Assembly: GCA_001510575.1 (NCBI GenBank)
Contig: LNGK01000004.1
Coordinates: 62,001-126,000 of the forward strand
Source: Knoxdaviesia capensis
Lineage: Eukaryota > Ascomycota > Sordariomycetes > Microascales > Gondwanamycetaceae
Length of the DNA stretch: 64,000 nt
Direction: 5' to 3'
In this document: positions 25,713 through 37,499 of the stretch, piece by piece
Numbering within the stretch: the first letter of the stretch is position 1
Layout of the letters: the number at the start of each line of letters is the position of its first letter
Notes under the pieces: model-generated
What the model was told of the DNA's origin: nothing
Databases searched by the model: none
Seen by the model: only the letters and a program-made list of their open reading frames with translations
Translations under genes and position numbers: made by a program

Positions 25713-25750
25713 CTTTTTTTTTTATTTTTTTTTTTTATTTTTTTTTATTT
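25713..25750. repeat. Poly-T tract with single A interruptions
   Basis: Thirty-eight bases of T with three isolated A; the largest homopolymer-like tract in the window. Confidence 0.97.
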
Positions 25751-27189
25751 CGTAGCTGGCCCAGCTGGCGCTCGAACCGGTCCCCCCCCTCTCCATCATT
25801 CGGCTGTTCTCTCTTCTTGCGGTGCTGTGTAACTGTCGATGCTGCAGATACCCTCCACCAGAGGGAAACCCCCCAAAAAGTCCAATGTAACGGCCGGGAT
25901 ACGCCCACACCCCGCCTCTAGCCCTCCAAGCCCGCAGAAGGGAGAGAGATCGTTGTATATACTGTAAATGAGGAGAGCACACTGGAAACTTCCCGAATGT
26001 GAGGTATAATTCGTCTAGCGAAGTCCGATGCGTGCCGTTCGATGTACAGGTGTCTGCTGTTCCTTCGCCTGGGTCTCCTCCGATACTGGACTGTCTTAGC
26101 TGCCCTTCGTTGGGTGGTATATGTGGCCGGGTACCTTTGGATTTTCTCTCTGGCGCTGCGAGCGTTTCTGGGAAGACGACCACACCAGGGGATCTGCGCA
26201 GGTTTCTTCCAGTGCTGTGCTTGCTTGTAGCTCCGCTTTCCCTGGCGGTCTTTACGATCGAAGGGAACACTTTGGTCGGCGAAAGCTGATCGGGGGGGAG
26301 GGATCGGCTTGGAAGACACTGTGTGCGAGGTCCATACGGACAGACAGAGAGAGAGAAACACACGGGTCCGTACTATGCAGTGTACTGAACATGCCAGCCT
26401 CCTGAATGTGTTGCATGCAGAGCGTTTTATTGGGGGGATCCCGGCTGCACTGCCTAGACAACCAACATGCACACCGAGAAGCAAAAGGAAAAGACGGGCA
26501 TTAGCCAGCTGTCTAAATGAGGCATGTGCCGTGCCAGACGTTGTCTGTCGATCATGGCTCCACCGCGACGAAAAAACAACAAAAAAACACAACAGGAAGA
26601 CAGGTCCCCACTCCCCGGAACCATGCCGGAGCAGCCATCCGCCCCGGCCGACAAAAGTTCTTTCCGGCTGCGTGCTGGGTGTTTTGGGCGGGTTTCCTCT
26701 CTTCCTGTCTGCCATCCTCAGGCTGCTACCACTACCAGCCCTCTTGGGGGAGTCTGTGGGTGCGTCCTGGCCGTCTGAAGATGTTGACAATTCAATGTTG
26801 GGGTGGTCGGAAGGCCGGACGGGGGGGGGATAGCAGCCAGTCTCTCTGTGGCCGGAATTGGAAACGCGCCCCTGGCCAGGTCCAGGATTCTCAGGTTCCT
26901 GGGACGCACCTTGGGGGATTTTGGTGCTGGTGCACATTTGATGCTTGCTCGCTCTTCCGGCTTGTCGTGCTCCCTCCTGTATACGGATGTTACTTCTAGT
27001 CTACCCGGGGGAAATGTCCGGTTGATATTCGTGTGGTATTTTTGGGCTTCCCGCCGGTCTGGGTATCTGTTGATAACCAGGGGGGGAGGGAAGACGGGAC
27101 AGGCGAAAATTTTCTTCCTCTTGCTGGCACATGGTCTTCCTTGCTCATTTGTGTCTGCAGAGATCTCTGGTTTCCTTCGGGGCTGGTGT

Positions 27190-27203
27190 GTACTGTACAG
27201 TAC
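27190..27203. repeat. GTACTGTACAGTAC palindrome
   Basis: A perfect 14-bp palindrome of the same pentamer family as the arrays at 20.4, 22.0 and 29.9 kb. Confidence 0.9.
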
Positions 27204-29890
27204 CTGCATTTCGGGCGCTCGCAGCCATCCCATCTCAGGCTTAAACACCGCGAGCCGGCATTGAGCGTGGGCGTGTGTTCCACGTCAGCTTCCATCACGG
27301 GGAGAACGAGAAGCCAGACAGCACATGGGCTGAGATTGGGGATGAGTGAGATCAATCGTAGGAAGAAAAAGAAAAAAAAGGAGGAAGAATTCCCAGATAT
27401 CAAAAGGCTCCTGCGTGCACTGCCTGACCGGAACCAGCCCACCCTGTTCCCCATGCGCCAGAAAACCCAGCAGAAGGGAAGACTATATCAAGGAATAAAG
27501 GAACAGTCCGGTATATCACGAGGTGCAATCTCGCCATCTCCCAAGAAATCCCGAACAGCCGGCTCTTCCTACGTCCAGGGCCGGGCTCTCACGTCCCCAG
27601 GCCCCAATTCCCAAAATACTATGAGGGATTATAGTGGGCCCGTGTCTCCCGGGATGAAGGGCGTTTCTGGATTTCTCAGGGGAAGGGGGGCCGAACGAAG
27701 AGACACTCGCGCTGGGAACTTCCTTATACACCCCCGGCGCATGAATGGTCGTTGGTTCTGGCCTCCAGTGGATTTCTGGCGTTGATGGCCGGCGCTTTGC
27801 AACTAGCCGCACTATCGACGGGCCAGCCAGGTTGGCTTCCGCGACGGACGGCGGCTGGGGGCTAGGCGGCACACACTAAATCCAGGAACGAGCAAACCAC
27901 ACAGCATGCAGTGGCGCCGGGCCAGTCAGTATCAGATCAAGCATAGCACGGCTTGAACATTTAGGGGCCGTAGACATCCGGCCACTGAACGACGGCCAAG
28001 TCCGTTCGGCAGCGCCATTGGCTGGCCAGTGCCCAGTAGGAACACAGAGAAATACCAGGACACACACAGCGCACCGACGGGACACCCGGGACTTCACGAA
28101 GAAGAACACTTCACGAAGATCAGCTCTCCAAAAAGGCGAATAACAGACGACAGACACAAAGGGGAAACGTTTTTTTTCTTTCTTTTTCTTTCCCTTTTTT
28201 TTTTTTAATAGACCAAAATTCTTCAGCACCGCCCGCACCAGACTCTTTTAGATCGCCAGCGTGGAATGCTGAATGCGATGCGCCGCCCAGAAAAGAAAGG
28301 GCTGGAGCAGAAGTTACAGCTTGGATTTTTTCTTCTTCTTTTTGTCTTTAATTGAATTGTCTTTATCAGAGAGACACTGGCCTGTGCGGACGGCCCTACC
28401 TGTAATTAGTGATCTGTCGTTTCTCAGCCCACGGTTCCTTTTCTGGGACACTTTTTCGCAGCAACTGCGGCCAATTTTTTTCTATAAAAAAAAAAAGAAC
28501 GCCGTGGTTGTGGTATGTGACTTTTGTCCTTGTACCTGGTTGCTGGAATACGGAATCACGAATAAAACAGGAGCCGTGCCCGCGGAGGCGACGTTTTACA
28601 CACGGTACATATCAGCACAAAAATGGAAAAACCCAGCCCAAAAAAAAGAAAAAAGACGACGACGACCGCCCAGCTGCGCCGGCGCGCTGCTGCATTTGTA
28701 AGATGCAGACACAAAGGACCATGCCCAAGGCAGAACGCTCTAGAAGACGACGAGAACGCCGAATGGAAGCGCAGAAGAAGCTGAGAAGCCGAAAAAAGAC
28801 CCCGGCCGAACGCAATCATGCAGGAATCAAAACATTCTCATCCGCCTTGTCGGTGGTGTCAGTTGAAAACTCAGGGAAGGAGGTTTCGGGCGGCTGTGGT
28901 TGCTTCCTTCCTGATCGAAGTTCCTTACGGTGCAGATGCTCCAGGTACAGTGATACACGATTCCTGCTGGGGGAGAGAGCCGCTTACCAAACGAAATGTG
29001 TCTGCCTGTTACGAAAGGAAGGCTAATTTACCAAGTGTTTGACACTTATTAACGGCCAACCTTATGAAGCAGGTAAATGGAAATCGCTTTGCCCAAACGG
29101 AGTATTTTTTTTTCTATTCGTTCCCAAGGGGGCCAAACGGCCTGAGGTTCGTGGAGGTACCAAACTGCGGGCAGAATAGGGGCTGCTGTACTTGTTCTGG
29201 TCCTTGGTCTCGGTCCTGGGGCGTGTAGTATTTGGCGGAAGGGGGGTGGGGTGGAAACGGCGCAAAAACGAGGAATGACAAAAGGGACACAAGGGGGGGT
29301 GCATTTCTGGCCCCGAGGAACATTTGATCCCTGCAAAACAGATTAAAAAAGTCAAGAAGGTTGTTCCTGCCCGCTGGGACAGCCCCTGCCCACTAACAAG
29401 CACGAAAAAGAGAGAGAGAGAGAGAAATAATACCTAATTCTGTGGCAATAAGCCCCCTTCCTTTCGAGATCTGTGTGCGTGCAAGGCCCCAGTGAGTCGC
29501 ACCTTCCTCTGCTCCTCCCCCCGGAACAGAAAAAAAAAAAGAAGAAAGTCCTGAAGGCATGCAGAAGGCGCGGCCGTGGGTGTGTGTGGTCGCGCCTGCC
29601 TTGGTTCCTGGCATCGCCGGCTGTTCCTGTCCTCTCTTTCCCACTCTCCAACCACTACGAACACGTCAGTGTGGGTGTGGGTGTGGGTGTTGAGTGTTGG
29701 GGGCGTGTGGGCGTGTGGGTGTGTCCGGGTCCTCCTGGAAGAAGTCACCACTTCGTTCCTTCGCTGATGTCTTCCGTTCGGTGTTCGCGGCATCTCGCGA
29801 CGTTCGGTTGGAGAGTTGAGAGAAAATAGAAGGGTCAGAGGCGTAGGCCAACGCCGTCACCGAAGCACAGAAAGAAGAGACCCAACAGCT

Positions 29891-29912
29891 ACTGTACAGT
29901 ACAGTACAGTAC
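29891..29912. repeat. GTACA pentamer array, minor copy
   Basis: ACTGTACAGTACAGTACAGT followed by AC: palindrome start plus about three pentamer units. Confidence 0.95.
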
Positions 29913-30519
29913 TCTCCTGTACTTGCGAATATAGTGCAGTATGCTTCAACCATGGCTGACAGGGAATAATTTTCGCCTTTGATTTCTTCCCCCTTCCCTG
30001 GTAGACTAAAGCCCTTTCCTTCCGTGTATGATGGGTCCCCGTCCTTGCTTGAGAGTTTTTGGGAATTTAGAATATTAAATATTCATTATTTCTTTTTTTC
30101 CTGGTATAGGGTGCTCAGTTAAACCGGCGCCGCTGCTGCTCTTTCCTGCCTTTGTTTCCTTTTTGGATGTAATTTCAATTTTTTTTTAAGGCCAAACATT
30201 TTTTTCGTCTCCTTTTTTTGGTACATGTATCTTCGCTCCACCGTCGCTCCCTTCCAATACTTATATATCTTCACTCCCGCCCGTTCCTCTTCCTTTTTTT
30301 CAACCTCTTCTTCTCACACCTCCTTTCTCCCTTTTGATTTATATTTTATTTTATTTAATCTTCCCTCTCCATATCTTGTCTTGAACTCTTGTCTCTCATC
30401 TTCAAACTTTCTCAACAGTTCACCCCCAATCTGTCTAATACATATATCTCCTCATCCGCCTCTTCCTCGTCTTATACTTAATACTTCCCGCTTCCCTCTC
30501 AAAACCATCTTTCTTGCAT

Positions 30520-30548
30520 ATCTCTCTCTCTCTCTCTCTCTCTCTCTG
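30520..30548. repeat. TC microsatellite just upstream of a TATA box
   Basis: About fourteen TC units, ending 22 bp before TATATAAAA of the micropeptide gene. Confidence 0.95.
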
Positions 30549-30570
30549 ATCTTGGATCCTGCTCTTTTGA

Positions 30571-30579
30571 TATATAAAA
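30571..30579 (+). promoter_or_regulatory. TATA box of the micropeptide gene
   Basis: TATATAAAA followed 30-80 bp later by a CT-rich stretch, the usual arrangement of strong fungal promoters. Transcription would then start at about 30610-30660 (inference). Confidence 0.55.
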
Positions 30580-31044
30580 TCTTCACGTCTGAATATATAC
30601 CTACATATATATCTTTCTTCCTCCACAATTCTCAACTCCAAGTCCCGCTTCTTCTCGACCACTCCACTTAACCAGCATCTTACACATCGTGACCACTGCT
30701 CACCACCACATTGCGCAAAGTCCAACAGCACCTCACTCCCAAACGCTCCGGTGCCGATACTTCTATTCCAAGGAGATCAATCCTGTCCATATCTGCGCCC
30801 ACTCCTGAACCGCAACACAGCAACCCATCCTTGCTGGTTGAACCCCGTCCTCCCCGGCTTCATTCTCCTGCGCTCGCGTTGCTCCCAGCTTCGCCCCCTG
30901 ATTCTTCTTCTGTTGCGGCTCCACGCCTTCGCACTCGCTCTTTTTTGGTTACTCCACCGCATTTCCCTTTGGACTACCAGGTCTCGAGGCTGATTTGGTG
31001 TCTCCATCCTCCCACATCATCTTCTCTCTTCTCATTTACACAAT

Positions 31045-31219
31045 GTGAGTCAAACCCCGTCGATGGCGTTCGCGTTCGCCCTGGTGCCGATCGGATTGGT
31101 TGCGCTGAATCAAAATGTTCGGCTATATCCCAATTGTGACCACCACCGAGTCTTGGAAGACGAACAACAAAGACCAGCTGTGCTAATTGCATTATGTGTG
31201 CGTGTGTTCCCTGCTACAG
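31045..31219 (+). other. Intron in the 5' leader of the micropeptide gene
   Basis: Donor GTGAGT, branch TGCTAAT about 40 nt before the acceptor, acceptor GCTACAG; 175 nt. The only ATG between 30228 and 31045 overlaps the donor and is destroyed by splicing. Confidence 0.7.
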
Positions 31220-31237
31220 AATCTCCCTTCAGTCACA

Positions 31238-31351
31238 ATGGCCGTTTCCAGCCAAAGCTCCAGCGATCTCTGCCCTCGCGGCCGAGGCGCATACGACACC
31301 ACCGGCATTGAGAACACGCCGCCGCCGCCGCCAAAGGCCAACCGGTCTTGA
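31238..31351 (+). CDS. Predicted 37-residue small protein, function unknown
   Basis: The ORF starts 18 nt after the acceptor of the leader intron in an ideal context (TCACAATGGCC). It begins MAVSSQSSSDLCPRGRGAYD and ends ENTPPPPPKANRS: Ser-rich, then a Gly/Arg motif, then five prolines with a basic tail. It has no signal peptide and no membrane segment. Support for translation: the region from 30228 to the start codon, once spliced, has no ATG at all, and this is the first ATG of the mature transcript. I do not recognise the protein. It is the only ORF in the 25.7-kb gene-poor tract with promoter, splicing and start context all in place. It could also be a regulatory ORF on a long non-coding-like transcript. 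Confidence 0.5.
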   Translation: MAVSSQSSSDLCPRGRGAYDTTGIENTPPPPPKANRS

Positions 31352-32300
31352 ACATGCGCCTTGTGCCTGTGCCGCGACCAATGCGCCGTGCCTGCCTGGC
31401 CATTTACACCACCATCTTTCTGAGATGATACTGGTCTCTCACAATTTCCCCTCGACCGTCTTGCTTTTCCTGCAGTTCCCAATCGTTTCTGGCGCGTTGA
31501 TCTTTTTGTTTGCTGTCTGTTTTCCTTATACCACTTTAATTCGCCCTTCGCTTCCCTCCCCTACGACCTTCTCCAGCAGCCTGGCTTGAGTTGCAATCTT
31601 GACTGGGTCACCTTGTAACAACACGCGAGCTCAAGGCCGGTTGGACATCTCCAGCCACCCCGGACCGTTCTTGTCTCATTTCTTGCCTTCGGTTTTCTTC
31701 TTTCCTCTCAATTCCCTCTTGACTTTTTATACATACATCACCGGCTCGGGCCCTTGTTTTTTCTTTCCTTCTCTTTCTCTCCTGTTCTATTACAACAGCC
31801 GTCTTCCCTCACCTCGCCCTTTAGACTTTGCTTCCCAGCAGCATTGAGGCTTCCTAGAGGATCCGACAGCATGATCCATATCTTTCTGATGACTGATTTT
31901 TCGTTTTGGTGTTTTTGTATTGTTCGGATTCGGTCGTTGGCGTTCTTATAGACGGATGGACTTGCTGCTTTCTCTCTTTTCCGGCCACTCACTAATACAG
32001 CCCCTATTTCTTACGGGGACTGTTGGGTGTCCGGATGTGTTTCTTCGACTTTTTGATGGATTTGATTTTTATACCGGAATTTACTTTTCCTGGTTTTGTT
32101 TTTGCAATTGTCATTAGACTGTTGTGGATAAAGTTTTTGGGAAGGGATTATCAAAAAGACTGGATGGGAACACTCTTGGGACTGGATTTTAAAATTTCCT
32201 TGTTTTTCTTGTTCTCTTTTGAATTTTTTTTTTTGGACATGCGCTTTGGACTGGGAACTACACTACTCTAGACTTTTTCTTCTTTTTCATCTCTTTTTGC
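31352..32300 (+). other. Probable 3' untranslated region of the micropeptide transcript
   Basis: T-rich sequence without a convincing ORF. A second 24-codon ORF starts three bases after the stop (31354, MRLVPVPRPMRR). The exact 3' end cannot be seen. Confidence 0.35.
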
Positions 32301-33038
32301 TTAGAAATTTCACTTCACGGATTCACATACCTGCTCGTTGACTTTTTCGAACCTGCGACTTTTTGTGGTATTTGATGTGTGTTTACGAAGAGGTGGCTTG
32401 TGGCCGACTCACAATCGCTTGCGAAGTGGAGATTACGGCTGCGATTGTGGGCTTGCCTTTAAGTGCAAACGCTGGGCGGAGAGCGAGGGAATAGGAGCGA
32501 GAGAAGGCTGCGGGAAACGTCGCCTGGTTTTTTTTCTTCCTCTTCTTCTTTCTTTTTGGACGGTGAGTGAGCGGAAGAAGCCAGCGAGAGTTGTATACGA
32601 GAGGGCGCAAAAAAAGGGCTACAGCCAGGGAGGAGAATCATAATGATTGGAAAAGGGAGGCAGATAGACAGACAGACACGACACACACGACACGTAAGGA
32701 GCAGAAAAAAGGAACCTGCAATTCCGGCGTTCGTTCGTGTTCGGACAATCCTTTTTTTTTTTTGTGGTCTATTCCATTAAGGTGTCTGTTTTTTCTTTTT
32801 GCGCTTCTTAGGTTGTCAATGTCAGACCTCCGTTTCAGGCCCGCGGGCTTGCCCTTTTTGGGGGAGATGGATGTGCAGCTTCCAGGCCCTTTTTCTTCTT
32901 CTTCTTCTGTTTTTTCGTTTTCTTTCTTCTTTTCTGGGAGACGAGAGGAAGGGACCAAATATAGGACGGGACACACAGAACAAGCGGACTGGCATCTTGC
33001 GAAGACGGAGAAGAAGCGCAGAAGAACAATGAATCGTC

Positions 33039-33071
33039 GTGTGTGTGTGTGTGTGTGTGTGCGTGTGTGTG
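33039..33071. repeat. GT microsatellite
   Basis: GT run with one C interruption. Confidence 0.96.
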
Positions 33072-33559
33072 GCTGTTCCCCAGATGCAGGATTGCTTAAA
33101 TAGCAGAAAGCCAGAAACTATCTACTGTCCAGTACATGCATACGATAGACCGATCGCAATAGGGTAGCGTGTGTAGAGCCGTCCGATTGAGTCGGGACGT
33201 AGGCAGGCAAACAAACTGGGCACAGGAATGCGGCGGACGCTGGCTGTTCGTGTGCGGTGCTGTGCGCGCGACGCCGCCCTCGCATTGAGCGCGCATTGGG
33301 AATGTTTGCTTTTGTGTGTGTCAGTTTTGACCACCCACACCTCTTTTGTGACTCTCTGACACTGCTTGTCTTCCCAAAAGGGGAAGCCCAGAAGAACAAA
33401 AAGAGTGAGCAAGCAGAGACCAGGGTCGGAATAAAATAAAATGCAATAAAAAGTCCCCCGAGAAACCGGAAGAGCAACGTTGACAGGGATTAGGGAATGT
33501 TCCAAGGGATGGAACGAGTGGATGGAGGGCCGATGGATGAAAGGGGATTTTTGTGAGCA

Positions 33560-33584
33560 AGAGAGAGAGAGAGAGAGAGAGAGA
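33560..33584. repeat. GA microsatellite
   Basis: Run of about twelve AG/GA units. Confidence 0.96.
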
Positions 33585-36500
33585 CATCTTTCTCTCTTTC
33601 GCCTCTTCAATCTTGTTTCTGGGCTGTGAATAGTGGCATCCTCAACTAGACCAGCCGGGGTTGTTTGGCTGGACGGGACGGATGGCCACATCGGCGAACC
33701 AACGCCGTCTGGGATGGGCGGAATATATATCCCTTGACACAGAACGAGCAACGCAGGACCGACTGCTGGAAGATGTGCTGATTATGGCGCATTGTGCCGT
33801 GATCCAACGTCTGTCTGTTCCTTGCTTGCTGCGTGGCTGGCATACACACACAGCGGTGTCGGGTGCTGGCGGTCTCTCGTGCTCTGGACATCGACCAGAC
33901 GAACGAATCAGATAGAGTGCAAAACAACCCCCCCGATGGGAAAGGGGATATGCCATCTCACCTTCGACCAAACACACACACACACATCGCCAGAAACCCT
34001 CGCTCGGAGGCTTTCCCCCCGCCAACATCAAAGCTGAAACCAAGTAAGGGGGGAAAAGGGACACCGAAGAGGAAGTCCAGCCACGCCGGGGGAAACAAGT
34101 CCAAGTCAATCAACCAACGACCAACAGCTATTACAAAAGAGGAATAAATAGATAAAAAAGAAGGGAAAAAAAGAGAGGGAAAAATTGCACAGTTCTCGTC
34201 ACATAAGAAGGAAGCAAAGGCGAACCAGCAAAAGAAATCGCTCTCTATCAGATCGGATCTGTCACTTTTCATGTGACTGTGTTTGTCCTCCTCGCTTGGC
34301 CCAGTCGCGCTTTCCTTTTTTCTTTTGACCCTCTTTCCTTTTTGTTGGTTCGTCCAGCACCAACCAGTCAATCTCTTGCCGGGTTTGAAGTTGTGCTTTT
34401 CGGTTGGTCGCTCCTTCCCGGATGGACAGAACAAGGGCTTGGAAACCCTCAGAACACATCTGTTGCGGAAGATGCAAGTGCATGGAGAAATTAAACTGAA
34501 GCTATCGCCAGTTCTCTCCAGCCTGGGGTTTTAAAAGGGGTTTTTTTGAAGGTTTTTTTTATATAGGGGGTTTGGGTATTCTGGGGGGTCGGCTGTTTGT
34601 CTGACGGTAATTTTAATTCCTTAGAAGAAAAAAGAAGGCGCACAGCTCGTGTTTGCTGCATTTATTTCATTCCCCTGTCCGCTTCCCATCTTCCAGAATG
34701 CTTTCCATGCCAGGCCAGGCCACCGAATTGTTCTGGAAGACACTATTTGCGGTTCCCCCGGTCCCCACGCTCATGCAAGTATCCGGCCCCAGCGCTGGGC
34801 TTCTCGCACCCTGGGTCCCCTGCTCCTTCGCCGTTATTCATTTGCATTTCCCCTTCCCCCGGGACGCATTTTTTCAATTGGCGCTGCCCGGCAATCAGCG
34901 ACTCAGTGCTGAACGCGCGGGCTGGTTCATGTGCGCTCCCGTGTTTGCTGCTGGCGGTCTCTCAAAGGATCTCACAGCCTGGGGGGGTGGATGGGGGGAT
35001 CATCCCTGGCACAGGCCTTACACAGAGGACGGAGCGTCTGCGACAACGCGACAGGTCTTCTGACGGCAATTCTCTCGAACCACCGCGCCCGCCGTCCTTC
35101 CGCTCGTGTCTCGAGCGGTACTCTTGTTCCAATCTGCAAAACGTATCTGTGATGTAAATCCAGGCCTGCCACATGTGCCCTCTGCGCCCAGAGGTACTCC
35201 GTGTCCTTCCGGTACTGCCTTACCACGCGGCTGAGGACTCCGTCCGCGCAGCCAGGTCCTTCGACGCGGGTATCTAAAGCTGGTTAGTCCAGGTTCTGCT
35301 CGCCGCTCGTCAGCCGTGCTCTGCACACGTCCATTTTTTTCTTCTTCTTTGTTCTCGCTGCTGCGCCATGCTTTGTGAACTTGCATATCCAGCTCGTACA
35401 TGCACAAGACGTGCACCTGGCGCCGCCGGCCCTCCCGGGCCTGGCGAGATATATAAAAAGACCGAGCAGGAGAGACCCTGAGGGCGTGTCTGCCTGCCCA
35501 GGCCGGCCGAAGTGCGCGATGACTCTTCTAAACGTACCACAGATCATGAGTGCGCAGCTCTTTTCCTGCGTTTACGAAGCGAGAGCGCCAGACCAATGAA
35601 ACAAAAAATTGCCTGAGGACCTGCGAGAGACAATATTCAGCCTCACTGGCAGGGAAAAAGGAAAATGACCTGGCGTGTGTGGCCCCCCGCGGCACAGCTG
35701 TCCTCCCAGCCCGACGGATACATACAGATCGGGCCAGAGACTCAGACGAAAGACAAACAGAAAAAAAAAAAACCAAAAAGGAAAGGGACATGTATGTACG
35801 CTTCATCTCAATTTTTTGGGGGTATCTTTTTCTCCATCATCGTGCATATGCACTCCGGATTTTCTGCCACGATCAGGGGAGCAAAGTGAAGTGTCAGCGT
35901 GGGGGGGAACAGAATGGGGATACGGCTGACGGCAGACGCAGATGGCGGGTTACGGCAGTTGTGACAAGTGGGGGGGAACAGAAGAGGAGAGAGGAAAATA
36001 CCACGCAGATGGCAAAAAAAAAAATCAAACAAGACTTTTTCTGAACCACCCCACTCTTAGAGCTTTTCCTTCTGGCGAGAGATAAAAGGACCGGATGTTC
36101 TGTTCCACGATGTTTCTAGAAGCACAGATGGAAGGATATCTTGTTCTTCTAATTCCCTATCTCTCCGGCACCCGCCGTCTCGGCGCCGGGGCCCACCGGC
36201 AAGGCCGAGATGGCGAGGGTGGGTGTGCGTGGGGGCAAACAGAGATATTTCTCTCGCTGCTATATCGAAAAAAAAATCCCTCTTCTGCTCTGCCCCCAAG
36301 CACCCCCCACTATCCTAGAATAGGAGAATGTCTCTCGCCCCTCTGTTCACATCCAGGATCCTGTCTGAGTTCACAAACCGGGCACGCACGGGATACAGAG
36401 ATAAGTGCAGGTGCAAATTCGTTGTATTGCTGCTTCGTGAATAATGACCGCCGGGACGTACACCAGGCCCGGTTTAAAAAAGATGCAAAAAGTCTTTTGA

Positions 36501-37032
36501 GAGAAGAAAAAGAATGAAAGGAAGACATGCATGAGCCCGCTCGTTGACAAACAGCAATAACAGAAACAAATTAACCTCGGCCGTCTTCCCCAGACATTAA
36601 TCAAAATGACAACCTGCAGCGCACACAGACCCTCTCATGGAACCGACAGCTTCACCATCAAAAAACAGAACCCGGAGAATGCAGCAAAAACCACACCGAA
36701 ACACGGAAACCGAAATGCGGCAACCCAAACACGGAAATACGTAGAGGCAGACACAAGAGGAGAGAAGAGATGGGCCATGGAAGAATGGGCGGACAAAAAA
36801 AACGCAGGAATGAGAGGAGGACACTTTAGAGATTTTACCAGTGCACAGAAACGCCAGGCCCAGAGCGGAAAACATAGAAGACCAGAAATAAAACCAGGGC
36901 AGCTTTTAATAGCCATGACGGATCCCGGACAAAGAAAACACATCAAGGGCAAAGGGGGGCAGAGGTGAGTTAAAAAGAATACTGTATTGTAAAGGAAGTT
37001 AGTCCCCAACCCGGACTAAAAAAAAAAAAAAA

Positions 37033-37049
37033 GAAGAAGAAGAAGAAGA
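37033..37049. repeat. AAG trinucleotide run after poly-A, TAF4 3' side
   Basis: A poly-A stretch at 37018 onward passes into AAG units; it lies downstream of the TAF4 stop codon. Confidence 0.9.
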
Positions 37050-37499
37050 GCAGTCAATCCGCTTTGGAGACCGCAACTTCGGTTTTGGGGGGTGAAACCG
37101 AAGAAAAAAAAAAGGAGAGAAGTGTGTTAGGAGTTCGAAGAGACATAAAGAAGTGGGTATGGGCTTCTTAATGAAAGAGGGCATAGGTGGTGTTCGAGGT
37201 GTGAACCTTGATGGTTCCGGTGAAGGGTGTCGAGAGTGTTGGGAATAGAGGGCGGAGAAGACAAGGTCGAAACCAGCGCCGCGAGGTTGTGGATGTGCGA
37301 GTGGTGGTGATAGCTTCATGCTACCAAACCTCCAAGAACAGAGACCTTGCACGTAATGTGCCCCAGTCCCGTTAGGGCAACATCCGCCCACCCCAGGAGC
37401 GCTTCCGCGGTCGTGCGCGAGCGAAAAAAACGATCCGCCGTCTATCTCCAGCGCCGGCAATGCCGACAACCATTCCGACACCCGCGGCCGCGGCTCCGT

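Larger units (their letters stand above)
16571..30224. other. Gene desert, left part (about 13.6 kb)
   Basis: I see no conserved protein, tRNA or rRNA gene. ORFs up to 339 codons occur (for example minus strand 25918-26937 and plus strand 27033-27785), but they run through homopolymer and microsatellite tracts and show no domain. The tract is dense in poly-A/T runs, GA/CT and CA/GT repeats, and GTACA-type pentamer arrays (listed separately). GC content is not markedly low, so this does not resemble RIP-mutated AT-rich DNA, and I see no transposase, reverse transcriptase or terminal repeats. Confidence 0.6.
32301..36998. other. Gene desert, right part (about 4.7 kb)
   Basis: No conserved gene seen. 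The longest ORFs, plus strand 34597-35157 (186 codons) and the overlapping 34653-35063, have no recognisable domain. A TATA-like GATATATAAAAAG at about 35449-35461 precedes only a 26-codon ORF. GT (33039-33071) and GA (33560-33584) microsatellites and several poly-A/T runs are present. Confidence 0.5.

Noticed and set aside
25918..26937. 339-codon minus-strand ORF in the gene desert
   Set aside because: No recognisable domain, composition follows the surrounding low-complexity DNA, overlaps other equally open frames, and no promoter or start context.
27033..27785. 250-codon plus-strand ORF
   Set aside because: Contains a poly-Lys stretch encoded by an A-rich tract and no conserved motif; best explained by chance.
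34597..35157. Two overlapping ORFs (186 and 136 codons) near a TATA-like sequence
   Set aside because: Both frames are open in the same Pro/Ser-rich composition and the TATA at 35449 lies downstream of them; neither matches a family I know.
16571..37000. Transposon or RIP-mutated heterochromatin as an explanation of the desert
   Set aside because: No reverse transcriptase, transposase, long terminal or inverted repeats, and no strong AT bias or TpA excess visible.
36999..37499. In-frame open extension of about 167 codons after the TAF4 TAG
   Set aside because: The stop context (TAG ACG) is not a known leaky one and the second half is translated homopolymer and AAG repeat of the 3' flank. 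It also shows that long chance extensions occur here.
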